DNA of 64,000 nt from Fragilariopsis cylindrus CCMP1102 (GCA_900095095.1 FMBT01000314.1:416925-480924), one strand, 5' to 3'; counted from the stretch's first letter, positions 43,335 to 52,499 are shown. The notes: generated by a model from the letters alone, not told the origin. A program made the numbers and translations.

Positions 43335-43795
43335 GGATGGATGTCTACCTTGTACGAGTTGATCTAATGTTGTTCCTGTGGCTTCTACTAATTGTGTTGG
43401 CAGCGAAATGTAATGTTCAATGTTGTACAGTACTTCTACGGTATTGTTTTTTATTTTTATTTTTTTATGTAAGTTAGTGATGGTTAAAAAAGATCCATTA
43501 TTTTTTACCACATCTTGTACCGCGAGCGATCTGTACGGTGGGTGCCAGGGTAATTTCCCTTTATCCAATCATTCTTGTTTCTTTCATCTCACGCAATTAA
43601 TCACTGATTGACTTTACCGTAGATTTGCATTTCAATTCTTCAATCTTCAATTCTTCAATCTTTATTGCCGGTATATGGAATGCTATACTATCACATCTAC
43701 CCATGTCACCATTCATGATGGTATCTCTTTGAAGTAGATGGATTTGTTCCTGTTACGGACTATCGGAATGGAGTGTAATCGTTCCTAATCGAATC
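43335..43795 (-). CDS. possible minus-strand exons of an unidentified gene
   Basis: Two protein-like open stretches on the minus strand with splice-like edges. The first, about 43758-43626, lies between a taacag acceptor and a gtaaag donor. The second, about 43562-43347, lies between a gataaag acceptor and a gtagac donor; it reads Pro-Trp-His-Pro-Pro-Tyr-Arg-Ser-Leu, then Gly-Ser-Phe-Leu-Thr-Ile and Leu-Asp-Gln-Leu-Val-Gln. Composition is not microsatellite-like. I recognise no family and could not extend the model in either direction, so the boundaries are guesses. It may be a gene remnant. Confidence 0.25.
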
Positions 43796-44051
43796 GAATG
43801 ATACAATGCATCATTCGAATGAATCGAGTGAAGTTATTAGTTAAGTCAAGTCACTTTTGACAACTACGTACGTACAATGCGTTGCGTTCCGCCATCAATC
43901 GCCAATCAAGCAATATAGTCGTGCGCCGGGGACGCCGCCGCAACTGCTATTATTGGTGTGCAAGAGATAATGTTATTTGGGGGGGGGGGGGGAGAAAGGA
44001 GAGAGAGTAAGATTCCGATACTGGATTTGAAGGTAAAGAAATTCAAGATTG
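43796..44051. other. intergenic with G14 run
   Basis: G14 homopolymer at 43979-43992. No gene. Confidence 0.5.
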
Positions 44052-44517
44052 ATGGAATGTTTAAAAAAAATTCAATTGGAGGAGATTGGTGTTGTATGGG
44101 ATATGCATTCTCAACATCGGGATGATACGTTTACTCTTCTTCTGCACTACAAAGATAGGGAAGGCAACTGTAATGTTCCACAAAATCACAAAGAAGATGG
44201 AAAAATCTTGGAAAGTGGTTAACTAGACAACGTGTGGACAAGAAGAATGGAGAACTGAACACTGCAAAACAAATGCGATTGGTTGAGATTGGTATTGTAT
44301 GGGATGTAGAATCACAACAATGGGAGGATATGTTCACTCTTCTTGTACAGTACAAAGATAGGGAAGGAGACTGCAATGTACCAGCTAAGCACAAAAAAGA
44401 TGGAAAAAATCTTGGACTTTGGTTGACTAATCGACGTACGGGCAAGAAGAATGGAAAACTTGATGCTGAAAAACAAAAAGTTTAGAAGAATTAGGTGTTG
44501 TATGGAGTATTCATTAG
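44052..44517 (+). pseudogene. helicase-associated (HA) domain remnant
   Basis: Two tandem HA-like units can be read: each has (L/V)-E-x-I-G-(I/V)-V-W-D, then F-T-L-L-x-x-Y-K-D-R-E-G-(N/D)-C-N-V-P, a Lys-Asp/Glu-Asp-Gly-Lys turn and Leu-Gly-x-W-L-T-x-x-R. The frame is lost at A5 runs 44201-44205 and 44475-44479. At both places the parallel unit or the family pattern calls for one more A. After the second break the frame continues Leu-Glu-Glu-Leu-Gly-Val-Val-Trp to a TAG at 44515-44517. It is only about 155 codons, far shorter than full HA proteins, so a truncated, decaying copy is likely even if the indels are technical. Confidence 0.7.
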
Positions 44518-44629
44518 GAAAAAATAGATAACCAATTTCATCTTCATTTTTAAACCATTACAGTACTGTACAATGTTCTTCAATTTATAAATACTACTTG
44601 ATTCGATAACTTAATCTTTTGTTGTTTAC

Positions 44630-44700
44630 AATACTGCATTCATTCATTCGTTCGTTCATTTATCCATCCATCCATCCATCCATCCATCCATCCACTAATT
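44630..44700 (+). repeat. (ATTC)n / (ATCC)n microsatellite
   Basis: cattcattcattcgttcg followed by about eight atcc units, ending just before the stop codon of the minus-strand ACT gene. Confidence 0.8.
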
Positions 44701-44707
44701 TTATGCA

Positions 44708-45683
44708 TCACATATCATCATCATCAATTAAATCAATATCACAATTTAAATCATCACCCAAATCAATTAGTTATTGTTTAATTTTATTTGAATCAAATCC
44801 GGATGATAATGGTTCATATGCATGTGCAGTACCTTTCATACGAAAAAGTACTACACGAGTATCATTTCACATCATTAATATAATGAATGCAATACAACGT
44901 AGTTAGTAACGTAGTTAGTAACGTAGTTAGTAACGTCATGCGTACAAGAATAAAAATGTCAAGTACAGTCCAAAGTAAGATAATATACGATACGACACGA
45001 TGGGATCCATTTGTTTATTCCGTTCGGTATATCATATTGATACAGCGACTGTCAAGATGTATAAGACGAAACGAGGCAAAACGAGACGAAAATTGAAGCA
45101 CAACAAAAATATCAACAACAACAACAAGATTAATTTAAACTTAAAACGTACCAGTACCACCATGTGGTGCAGGTTCATCGGATGTTTCCATTGTATCAAT
45201 ATTTAAACCGTTATTTGATAATATGTGTGTTACCTTATGAACAATACCAGGATTATCTGCACCTTCTAATGTTAATCGTCCTTTATAACCAATTTTATAA
45301 GTACTATATGGTAATGCGATAGCATCGTCGTCTGTTTTACAAACACTTGCATTTAAATCTTTTAAAGTTTGTAAATTTTCTGTTAAGGAATCAACCTTGT
45401 TGATGGGTAAATCAACTAACATCATTAATGAAAAATACTTTCCTAATTTTGCTGCCTGAGATGCACCAACATTACCACCAGCATCAATAACTTCTTTTGT
45501 CATATCATGTACAATCCCTAATCGGTCTGTACCAACAGCATTAATTATTAATGATACTACTTGATTTTTCTTCGGTTTTTGCGTAGTCAGAAATCGACGC
45601 GACGATGATGATGAAGAAGGAGAAGAATGTCGTCTCATCACAGGAGACACTACCTGGCGAGTAATACGAGGATTGGAAAACAT
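44708..45683 (-). CDS. ACT-domain protein (GcvR-like), interrupted by in-frame TAA
   Basis: Exon 1 is 45683-45152 and exon 2 is 44850-44708; a 301-nt GT-AG intron restores Pro-His-Gly-Gly-Thr-Gly-Val-Leu-Phe-Arg-Met. The joined frame has 225 codons. The N-terminus is Arg/Ser-rich (mitochondrial presequence-like, residues 1-34). Two ACT domains follow: the first with Val-Gly-Thr-Asp-Arg-x-Gly-Ile-Val, the second with Gly-Ala-Asp-Asn-Pro-Gly-Ile-Val-His-Lys-Val and Ile-Asp-Thr-Met-Glu-Thr. This matches the glycine-cleavage repressor type of ACT protein, which senses amino acids; the eukaryotic role is undefined. A TAA at 44773-44771 (codon 204) falls inside the second ACT domain. The frame beyond it still reads the expected last strand (Leu-Asn-Cys-Asp-Ile) to a TGA at 44708. 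So the stop is either a nonsense change, an error, or is read through. Confidence 0.75.
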
Positions 45684-46054
45684 CTTTCTTTCTTCTTTCC
45701 AAATTTTGTTCTGTTTGTGTCTATGTTGTTTGTTTTCTGTCAAGAATCAATTCTCTTGCTTTCTTAGCTGAACAAAGACTATCCTATCGTCGTGTGCTTG
45801 CTTTATTCTTACGTGTCGTGTCTTTTTATCGTTATTCTTCGTGTTTGCCGTGTCCTCGCCGTTTGTTGTCTGCCTTTTGAACTTTCAAAAGAATTAATGC
45901 ATGCTATCAAATTGATGAGTGAAAGAAGAATCAATCTTTGTCTTTATGTCGTGACACCAAAGATATCATTTTGTTCTTTACGCACGACTAAAGAAATCAT
46001 CGCGCGTACGGTAACCATTATGACACCATGTTCAATAATTATACTAGTATGCCT
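45684..46054. other. intergenic, host flank of DNA transposon
   Basis: 5' flank of the ACT gene. No supported gene; the 126-residue frame here lacks any domain and runs into the transposon terminus. Confidence 0.4.
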
Positions 46055-46151
46055 GGAACATCCTCGATTTAAGAAAAATAGAAAATCAGCGAAAATTCAT
46101 AACCCCTCAGCGCGCGCGCGATTCATTTTCAAACGGCTATATTTCGCCGAG
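46055..46151 (+). repeat. left terminal inverted repeat of DNA transposon
   Basis: Begins ggaacatcctcgattta, ends tttcgccgag; complementary to 51339-51433 with about four differences (one substitution plus one-base indels). Confidence 0.9.
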
Positions 46152-46211
46152 TTGAATCAACCATTCGACTAAAAAATATTGATTCATGAATGAATGATGA
46201 GTCGAGTGGAT

Positions 46212-46342
46212 GAGTCGAGCACTCGACTCATGAGTCGAGCACTCGACTCATGAGTCGAGCACTCGACTCATCACTCGACTCAGAGTCGAGCACTCGACTC
46301 ATTGAGTCGAGCACTCGACTCATTGAGTCGAGCACTCGACTC
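46212..46342 (+). promoter_or_regulatory. left subterminal array of six 18-bp palindromes
   Basis: Six exact copies of gagtcgagcactcgactc starting at 46212, 46232, 46252, 46283, 46304 and 46325. The first three are spaced exactly 20 bp. Each is a near-perfect palindrome (arms gagtcgag and ctcgactc). Subterminal repeats of this kind are typical binding sites for transposase or its accessory DNA-binding protein. Confidence 0.85.
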
Positions 46343-46555
46343 ATGGGACGCGAATACGACTCAATGTTTTGCCTGGCCCTGTGGCTGAGTCGCTAAAGTC
46401 CGTTACAAAAAATAAAATAGGACGAACAATAACATGAAATCAACACAGCCAACAACCAAACAACACAAATTCGGACATCACCAATACGGGCATCACAAAT
46501 TCGGACATCATCAATACGGACACTAAACGACCACAACTACCCAACAGCAACAACA
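46343..46555. promoter_or_regulatory. leader of transposon ORF1 with short tandem motif
   Basis: Between the palindromes and the first ORF. Positions about 46468-46524 alternate acaaattcggacatcac and caatacggg/caatacggac in a roughly 15-bp periodic pattern. Function unknown; it sits where a promoter would be. Confidence 0.35.
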
Positions 46556-47317
46556 ATGGGCACGGATAAGCCATCATCAAATTACATGAACAACAATAAT
46601 CAGAAGATTCGTGCAGCATCATTGACGGGTAGGGCGCCGACAATCACTACTCCGGGAATAATCGCTAATACGGGTGCAAATCCTATTGTAGTACCGAAGA
46701 CGGCAGTAAGAATTGGGTCAACAGTAAATGAGTCGGCAAATACAATCACCTCTAGTGCAAATAATCGACCGATAGGTGAATTACAGCAACGTGTCGTATG
46801 TAATCTTTCAGCATCGACATTATCAGATAAAAGCAATAGCAATTCAAAATCTGCATCAACATCGTCGGAACGCTCCACCTCAAACTTGGCAACACACGTA
46901 CGTTTCAATACTGTGGTACAGAAGATAACTGTGGTACAGAAGATATCACCACCACCACCACCACCACCACCAATTTCAACAAAGAAATCCAAAGGCAGCC
47001 GTACCCAAGAACTTATTGAAGGAGACAAAGTTGAGCTCTGTCAATGGATTAAAAGTTCGAACTCTGGTGACCATAAGGATTTCAAGGTAGGAAAAGATAG
47101 ACGATTTGCTCTCCATCGGTTATGCCGAACATTAATAGATGTAAATCCCGATCTTCTTTTAACACACAATTCATACGGTGATTCCCGTGCACGAATACTT
47201 AAAATACAAATCGATACAAAGTCCCCAACGCTGATCATACCAACTGATACGGCAGCTCACATTTCGACAGGATCGGGGGCAGAAACTGACACGACGAAGG
47301 AAGCAACAGCATCGGCG

Positions 47318-47360
<43 letters not shown>

Positions 47361-47968
47361 GTGGCCACAGTGAAAAATTAGAACGATGGGAGAATAGCAC
47401 AGCAAAACAAGTGCTTTCGACTCTACTAAGAGATACAACTTCATGGGCAAATACAATTATAAATGCCGATCCGAACTTTGGAGTTCTTCGAAGTCGAAGT
47501 ACGAATAAAACAATTGGAACAATTCATGGTCGCAACGTACTGTTTACACGTTATCCACTCAAAAATTTCGTAACAAATTTAAGGTCGTTGAAAAATGCAA
47601 TCGATACAGAATTTATTAATGTTGATTTTGATCAAGAAGCTTATGACAAAGAAATAATCAAATACCCAATGCAACGTATGTTAAAAGTCGGATATCCTCG
47701 TTGGAACCATCCTGATAACCATGCGAAAAAGTTACTAGAGGAAGACACGAAGAAGGGTGGTTTATACGAGAAAGAAAATTTGAAACCTAAAGATTTAAAA
47801 GTAACACGTCCCGAGTATCGTGAGTTTCCGGACGATGTTTTTAGGAGTAGAGTGTACAAAGCATTATCGGGACACAGAGAAAAACCGTACTGGCAGAATG
47901 AAAGGAATAAATCGATGAGGAAAAAGAAGGTAACGGAAGAGAACCTACAACAAACAGAATGGACCTAA
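46556..47968 (+). CDS. accessory ORF1 of DNA transposon, unknown
   Basis: A 470-residue single-exon protein. The first 140 residues are Ser/Thr/Asn-rich; a Pro8 run (near residue 130) is followed by a more globular part. Around residues 160-230 there is a Lys/Arg-rich segment with Asp-Arg-Arg-Phe-Ala-Leu-His-Arg-Leu-Cys-Arg. An Ala-rich spacer follows (about 240-265). A second basic globular region spans about 330-450, with Tyr-Pro-Arg-Trp-Asn-His-Pro and Tyr-Arg-Glu-Phe-Pro-Asp-Asp-Val-Phe-Arg-Ser. Harbinger elements usually encode a second, Myb/SANT-like DNA-binding protein beside the transposase. This ORF is placed for that job, but I cannot see a convincing Myb motif. Function is inferred from position only. 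Confidence 0.6.
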
Positions 47969-48606
47969 TTTAATCTGTTACGGCAGGCATTGTCCGTCAG
48001 ATAATTCGGTGGACCAAACTGTCCGTAGGATAAATAATTCAGTGAGTCGGACCACCGGTAAGAATACACCTGTAAGCATATCCATTGGCAAATACTCTTG
48101 ATATCACTACTTAGACGAAAACAAGTGAATACACAAATGAATAAAAAGAATGCAGTATAATAGAATAATCGCGCTACTTGTGTTGTGCGTATGTCATATG
48201 ATAAATAAACTATAAATCCAAATAGATTAAACTACTTCTCTCTTTCAAATTCGTACAATAGAGTTATATTTTATAATAATGTTCACTTATTATTACTATT
48301 TTATGTTAAGCAACAGTCTATTCCACCTTACGGGATGGCAGGCTACTAGTTCCGTTGTTTTACGATTTTTCTTGTCTTCTTGTTCGACCCTGATAAAAAT
48401 ATAGACGCGGTGACGCTATTAACTTTATGCCCTTATACAGTTTGCTTTTCGAGATGAGGGGATGTGGCTGATGTGTGTATTTCAAACCCACATATCTGAA
48501 ATATCAACGCATTCTCCATTCTTTTTCTTCTTATTTACGATTCCTCTGTCGGGAGCAAAAAATGGCATAGATAAATTTAGCTCTTCTTTCAAAGCTTTAT
48601 GAATGA
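47969..48606. other. spacer between transposon ORFs
   Basis: AT-rich. It contains a short minus-strand protein-like stretch (48464-48655, listed separately) and otherwise nothing recognisable. Confidence 0.4.
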
Positions 48607-48655
48607 GTCCGTACATTGACCCTGTGTCTAAACCATCCAAAATCTCCTGCTGCTA
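48464..48655 (-). other. possible minus-strand exon inside transposon
   Basis: The minus strand is open from an acceptor-like ctgtag to a TGA at 48466-48464. It has non-repetitive composition: Ile-Leu-Asp-Gly-Leu-Asp-Thr-Gly-Ser-Met-Tyr, then Leu-Lys-Glu-Glu-Leu-Asn-Leu, Pro-Phe-Phe-Ala-Pro-Asp-Arg, and Cys-Val-Asp-Ile-Ser-Asp. It overlaps the beginning of plus-strand ORF2, so at most one reading is likely real over 48607-48655. Family not recognised. Confidence 0.25.
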
Positions 48656-49129
48656 CAGATCCACCCACTAATGCACCTTTCGCCGCATCCTACCCATCTC
48701 CTTCCGTATCTCCTTCCGTATCTCCTTCCGTATCTCCTTCGGCATCGGGGACGGAAGCGGTGGCAGAAGAGATGTCAGTAGCCTCTGAGGAAAATGGGAC
48801 AGGAGCCTTTGAGGGAACAGGGTTGCCAAGTAAGGTATCATCGCCTGATACTCCCAACAACGAAAACATTCCCCAACCTATGAAAGATAGTCCGACGTAC
48901 GCGACAGCGAACAGTGTGAACCATGGTGCGGGCAATCGAGAAGACGCTGACTATGATAAAAGTAGTTCGGTAGGCGTTACCAACCCAAGAAAAGACGCTG
49001 ACTATGAAAAAAGTAGTTCGATAGGCGTTAACAACCCAAGAAATAAGAAGCGGGTACGCGTCAATATAGAAGACAGCGAGATGAGTGACAGTAAACAAGA
49101 GGGTCCCATTGAACAAATGGGCGAGGACA

Positions 49130-49160
<31 letters not shown>

Positions 49161-49464
49161 TGCATTATGACTAGCAACTGGTGGTGGTGGCAATGAAGAC
49201 AACGAGAACAAAACGTTAGCTGGAATCACCGCAAAGGGCGAATTTTGTAAGCTTTGTGTTGCGTTAGGAAAAAAATGTAAGAGGAATCACAAACGGTACG
49301 ATTATGTTGATTATGTAAATGAAATCGACCGTCCGTCCGATGATGATGATGATGATGATGATGAAGAAGGAATCGCAGATCATGATAATTTTATGAAGTA
49401 TCTGGATCAAGTTGGGAATGAAGCGAAGGAAGAATTAACATCTTCGCCATTCTACAAAAAATAA
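48607..49464 (+). CDS. accessory ORF2 of DNA transposon, acidic with Cys/His motif, internal TGA
   Basis: The frame is open from 48607 to a TAA at 49462-49464 except for one TGA at 49168-49170. There is no ATG near its start, so an upstream exon or a non-ATG start is needed. The order is: a Ser-Pro repeat (four tandem Ser-Pro-Ser-Val units), an acidic/Ser region, a duplicated Asp-Ala-Asp-Tyr-(Asp/Glu)-Lys-Ser-Ser-Ser-x-Gly-Val block, a basic Lys-Lys-Arg-Val-Arg-Val patch, and an Asp11 run. After the TGA comes Cys-x-x-Cys-x6-Cys-x3-His, then another Asp run and an acidic C-terminus. The Cys/His spacing suggests a single zinc-binding knuckle. Intact compositional structure on both sides of the TGA argues that the product once extended through it. 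Function unknown. Confidence 0.45.
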
Positions 49465-49595
49465 TGTTTGTGCGAAAGTAGTTCTAAAGTATCTTTTAAC
49501 TGATATTTATTTTGAGTGTGATAACGTTCAGTTTTTTCTTCTTCTAGGCTTAAAAGTATACCATCCTTGCTATTTCGTACCGTTCGTGTTTTCTT

Positions 49596-50744
49596 CTAGA
49601 CCTCAAATAACAAGCCATGGCCATTTTCCATATCGTACTGAAGCAAAATGCACACCGATTCGAAAGCCATTGCGTGAACTTCTTTACCATGTCGGAACTC
49701 GGTAGCAGTGCAAACAAACGCTTTAACTTTCGAGTTGAATACTTCCTGTCGAGATTTGGCTCGAGCTTTAAATTCTTTCACATTGTCTGAATCGCCTTGT
49801 CTTGTAATAGAGCATGTTTTGCCGTCCTCTCCTCTGTAGCCACTATCTGCAACAGCTCTCTTACCTTCAGGAAGCATGTCGCGTAGATTAGGACCTGGAT
49901 TATTTTCGTCACCATCACCATATCTAAAGATTGTAATATCTGGCTTACTGGCATAGAATGGTCCGTTCATCCATACTAATCGATCAGATCGTATTGCTAT
50001 AGCTAATTCATAAGCAAGACCGGCACCATGTGATTTGTGTGAGTACCACTTCTTTCCGGGATCCTTTCGAACCTCAAACGTTCGGCAATGGATACCATCA
50101 ACAGATACCAAGAATATTTCGTCATCATCATAGTCTCCATCTTCAAACCACTTGACTTTGTGTTTCTTGAGACGTTGGATTGCCTTTGCATATATCATGA
50201 TCTTGTCGCCAATTGTCTGGGGACATATCTTCCAAGGTCCTTCTATTTGGGGATATTTAAGATATGATCTGAACCAAAATAGTGTAAGAAAAAAATAGCG
50301 GATATCGAACTTTTTGATACGATGCTCTTCGTCAAGAAGTGTCTGTAAGTCTATAATAACCTTTGAGATAGCTAAAGGAGATACCCCATAATTACATCGG
50401 AAGCGTTCTATGTTGCGACTCCTTTGTACTCTTTGTTGTCTATCGTTTTCAAAATGAACATATTCGAGTCCTTTGCAAAGCACTTCTTCTTCTGTCAAAA
50501 CAACGGAAGGAGGAGATGTTGTCGTATTCGATCCTGCTGTTGTCGCCTTCGTTGCTGCCGTAATCGCTGTTGCTGCCAATGTACTCGTTCTAGACGTTGC
50601 TGTTCGGCGGGATCCTCCAATTCTTATTGCAGCTGTTGCTAGAGGTGTTGTTGTCAAATTACCTGTTCCAATTCTTATAGCCGGTGATGAACTAATTGCT
50701 CTAATTCTCACAGCAGACGATCTCGCCGGTAGTCTATTTGACAT
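49596..50744 (-). CDS. DDE_4 (PIF/Harbinger-like) transposase
   Basis: A 382-residue single-exon protein. An Ala/Thr/Arg-rich N-terminus (1-85) precedes a helical DNA-binding-like region (about 105-195). The catalytic core has Val-Ser-Val-Asp-Gly-Ile-His-Cys with D216, then Gly-Pro-Phe-Tyr-Ala-Ser-Lys-Pro-Asp with D269, Ala-Asp-Ser-Gly-Tyr-Arg-Gly (D300), and Arg-Ala-Lys-Ser-Arg-Gln-Glu-x-Phe-Asn with E334. It ends Glu-Asn-Gly-His-Gly-Leu-Leu-Phe-Glu-Val, the usual finish of stramenopile DDE_4 transposases. The D216/D269/E334 triad and the ADSGY block are intact, so this copy may still be active. It reads away from the right end of the element, with the right palindrome array upstream of its start. 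Confidence 0.85.
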   Translation of the reverse strand: MSNRLPARSSAVRIRAISSSPAIRIGTGNLTTTPLATAAIRIGGSRRTATSRTSTLAATAITAATKATTAGSNTTTSPPSVVLTEEEVLCKGLEYVHFENDRQQRVQRSRNIERFRCNYGVSPLAISKVIIDLQTLLDEEHRIKKFDIRYFFLTLFWFRSYLKYPQIEGPWKICPQTIGDKIMIYAKAIQRLKKHKVKWFEDGDYDDDEIFLVSVDGIHCRTFEVRKDPGKKWYSHKSHGAGLAYELAIAIRSDRLVWMNGPFYASKPDITIFRYGDGDENNPGPNLRDMLPEGKRAVADSGYRGEDGKTCSITRQGDSDNVKEFKARAKSRQEVFNSKVKAFVCTATEFRHGKEVHAMAFESVCILLQYDMENGHGLLFEV

Positions 50745-51154
50745 CTTACACTGTAGGTGACAAACGTCGATGTGGTGTTGCCTGTGAGTGTGCTATCAGA
50801 GTGTCTTCTCTTATTTCGGAGTAAGGTGCTGTCCGTCTTCTCTTATGTGATGTCCGTCTATTGCAGTGTAGGTGCTGTCCGTCTTGAATTGCAGTGTAGT
50901 GCAGGTTCTGTTCGTCAGTGTTGACCGACCGTGTTTTGTGCATTAAGATTGATGTTCATGTCGGTAGTGTAACCTTGTCGTTAGTGTGGTTGTGTTTCTT
51001 GTGTGTCTTAGTTGAAATGTATACCGTTGTGTGTGTGTGTGTGTGTGAAGAGAGAGACAAAGAGAGAGAAAGATGTGCATTTTTAATAACGGCTATAAAA
51101 CATTTTCGCTGGACCAGTCAGAAAATCGCTTTGAGTCGACTGACTCGACTCACT
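50745..51154. promoter_or_regulatory. transposase leader with repeated motif
   Basis: Upstream (minus strand) of the transposase. The plus strand has two copies of ggtgctgtccgtctt (50824-50890) interleaved with gtgatgtccgtcta and two of aattgcagtgtag or ttgcagtgtag, then a (tg)n run and gagagaaagag. Probably promoter and spacer; no gene. Confidence 0.4.
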
Positions 51155-51295
51155 GAGTCGAGCACTCGACTCATCACTCGACTCAGAGTCGAGCACTCGA
51201 CTCATCACTTGACTCAGAGTCGAGTGCTCGACTCATGAGTCGAGCACTCGACTCATGAGTCGAGCACTCGACTCATTGAGTCGAGTGCTCGACTC
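51155..51295 (+). promoter_or_regulatory. right subterminal array of six 18-bp palindromes
   Basis: Copies start at 51155, 51186, 51217, 51237, 51257 and 51278. Four are gagtcgagcactcgactc; the third and sixth carry the central tg instead of ca (the other strand of the same near-palindrome). Spacings of 31 and 20-21 bp mirror those at the left end. Confidence 0.85.
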
Positions 51296-51338
51296 TCATG
51301 GGACTCATGAATCATATATTTATGAGTCGATTTGGTTC

Positions 51339-51433
51339 TCGGCGAAATGTAGCCGTTTGAAAATGAATCGCGCGCGCGCTGAGGGTTATGAATTTTCGCT
51401 GATTTTCTATTTTTTTTAAATCGAGGATGTTCC
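51339..51433 (-). repeat. right terminal inverted repeat of DNA transposon
   Basis: Reverse complement of 46055-46151; the outermost bases are gaggatgttcc on the plus strand. Confidence 0.9.
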
Positions 51434-52499
51434 TGCGAAACGACATTGACGAACAGGGCATCAGCCGGCGACAGCGGTATGATAGCAGCGGTAGTTTGTA
51501 ATGGTTAAAGAACAGAAGCTCGCATCAAGCGCCTATTGTTGTCGTAGAATAGGAAGTACAACGCCAACTCTAACTCCATCAACATGATGATGATGATAGG
51601 AATAGAATGGGCGGTCGAATTTTAAAAACTTCGGTACATAAAAAAGAATTTCTATTTAAGTCCAAAAATAGAACGTTGTTTGGGTAAAATGCAAAGGGGA
51701 AAGCATTTCAATAAGAAATACCATGGAGGAAATATTGTTTCATCTATAAAATCAGTATACAGTACTCGACTTCAAAAAAATGTGTAGTATGATGATGATG
51801 ATCATGATGATGAAGAAGAAATGGAATGGAATGATAATGATAATGACATGGAAAAGTATATCTAGGTTACCAACCAAGATAACAAATAATCTGGTATTAT
51901 TATGGGCATCGATTCCTTATATAATAGCTTCAACTAGTATAAAGTTTTACAGTAACTAATAATACATGTAAAACAATGTTTACCGAAAGAAAGTAAAAAA
52001 ATAACGGCAATAATAATAATGATAATACTGTAAATGGAAACAAATTTTGAATTTTGTGTCAAATCAAAATCGCTACAACATTATTGTCGACGTATGGTAC
52101 AATCAGTAAGTGAAAGATACACAGTACAGTAGACTGTTTTTCTCTTTAAATATTACAGTAGATGATGCGATTGTTTGTATATGAGAATTGAAGCATGAGA
52201 CCAACAATGGTTGCGGTACTGTAAAAAGTCCGAGTTGAGTTGAGTCGAGTCGATTTGAGTTGAGTCGTACTGTAGGTCGTGGAAGCTAGTAGCAACTACT
52301 GTTCGAATTCGTTGAGGTGATGGAATGGAATAGTGTATATAGTATTGTATTGTATCACGACTCGTATCTTTTCTATTACCCACCCGTCTCTTTTTTTTTT
52401 GGGACAAGATTGATAAATCATCATCATTTTGTGAGCAAAAACGAGTCAAAAGCAATAACTTACTATTACTGTACGCGGTGTTGTTTGAAGGGGAAAATT
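51434..52499. other. spacer between the two mobile elements
   Basis: About 1 kb, AT-rich, no confident gene. A short basic peptide can be read from an ATG near 51608, shifting frame near 51688 and followed by an acidic Asp/Glu stretch to about 51866; this could be a decayed exon but has no recognisable domain. The last 300 bp contain (gagtt/gagtc)n and (gat)n tracts. Confidence 0.35.

Larger units (their letters stand above)
46055..51433. mobile_element. PIF/Harbinger-like DNA transposon, 5.4 kb
   Basis: A complete-looking class II element. It is bounded by terminal inverted repeats (46055-46151 and 51339-51433) that begin ggaacatcctcgattta and include a gcgcgcgcgc core, with only a few mismatches over about 96 bp. 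Just inside each end is an array of six 18-bp palindromes. The interior has a DDE_4-type transposase (49596-50744, minus strand) and two plus-strand ORFs (46556-47968 and 48607-49464). PIF/Harbinger elements normally have a 3-bp duplication; the flanks read gcct on the left and tgcg on the right, so no target-site duplication is visible. Base composition inside is slightly less AT-rich than the surrounding host DNA. Confidence 0.85.

Noticed and set aside
44708-45683. Reassignment of TAA to glutamine, suggested by in-frame TAA in two genes
   Set aside because: TAA ends several well-supported genes here (10746, 13399, 37067, 42625, 47968), so a general reassignment does not fit.
46212-46342. 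CRISPR-like array of regularly spaced repeats
   Set aside because: Units are palindromes separated by 2-13 bp, mirrored at the other end of a transposon, in a eukaryotic context; no spacers.
48690-49229. Minus-strand ORFs opposite transposon ORF2
   Set aside because: Antisense shadows of Ser-Pro and Asp repeats; the plus frame has the basic patch and Cys/His motif.
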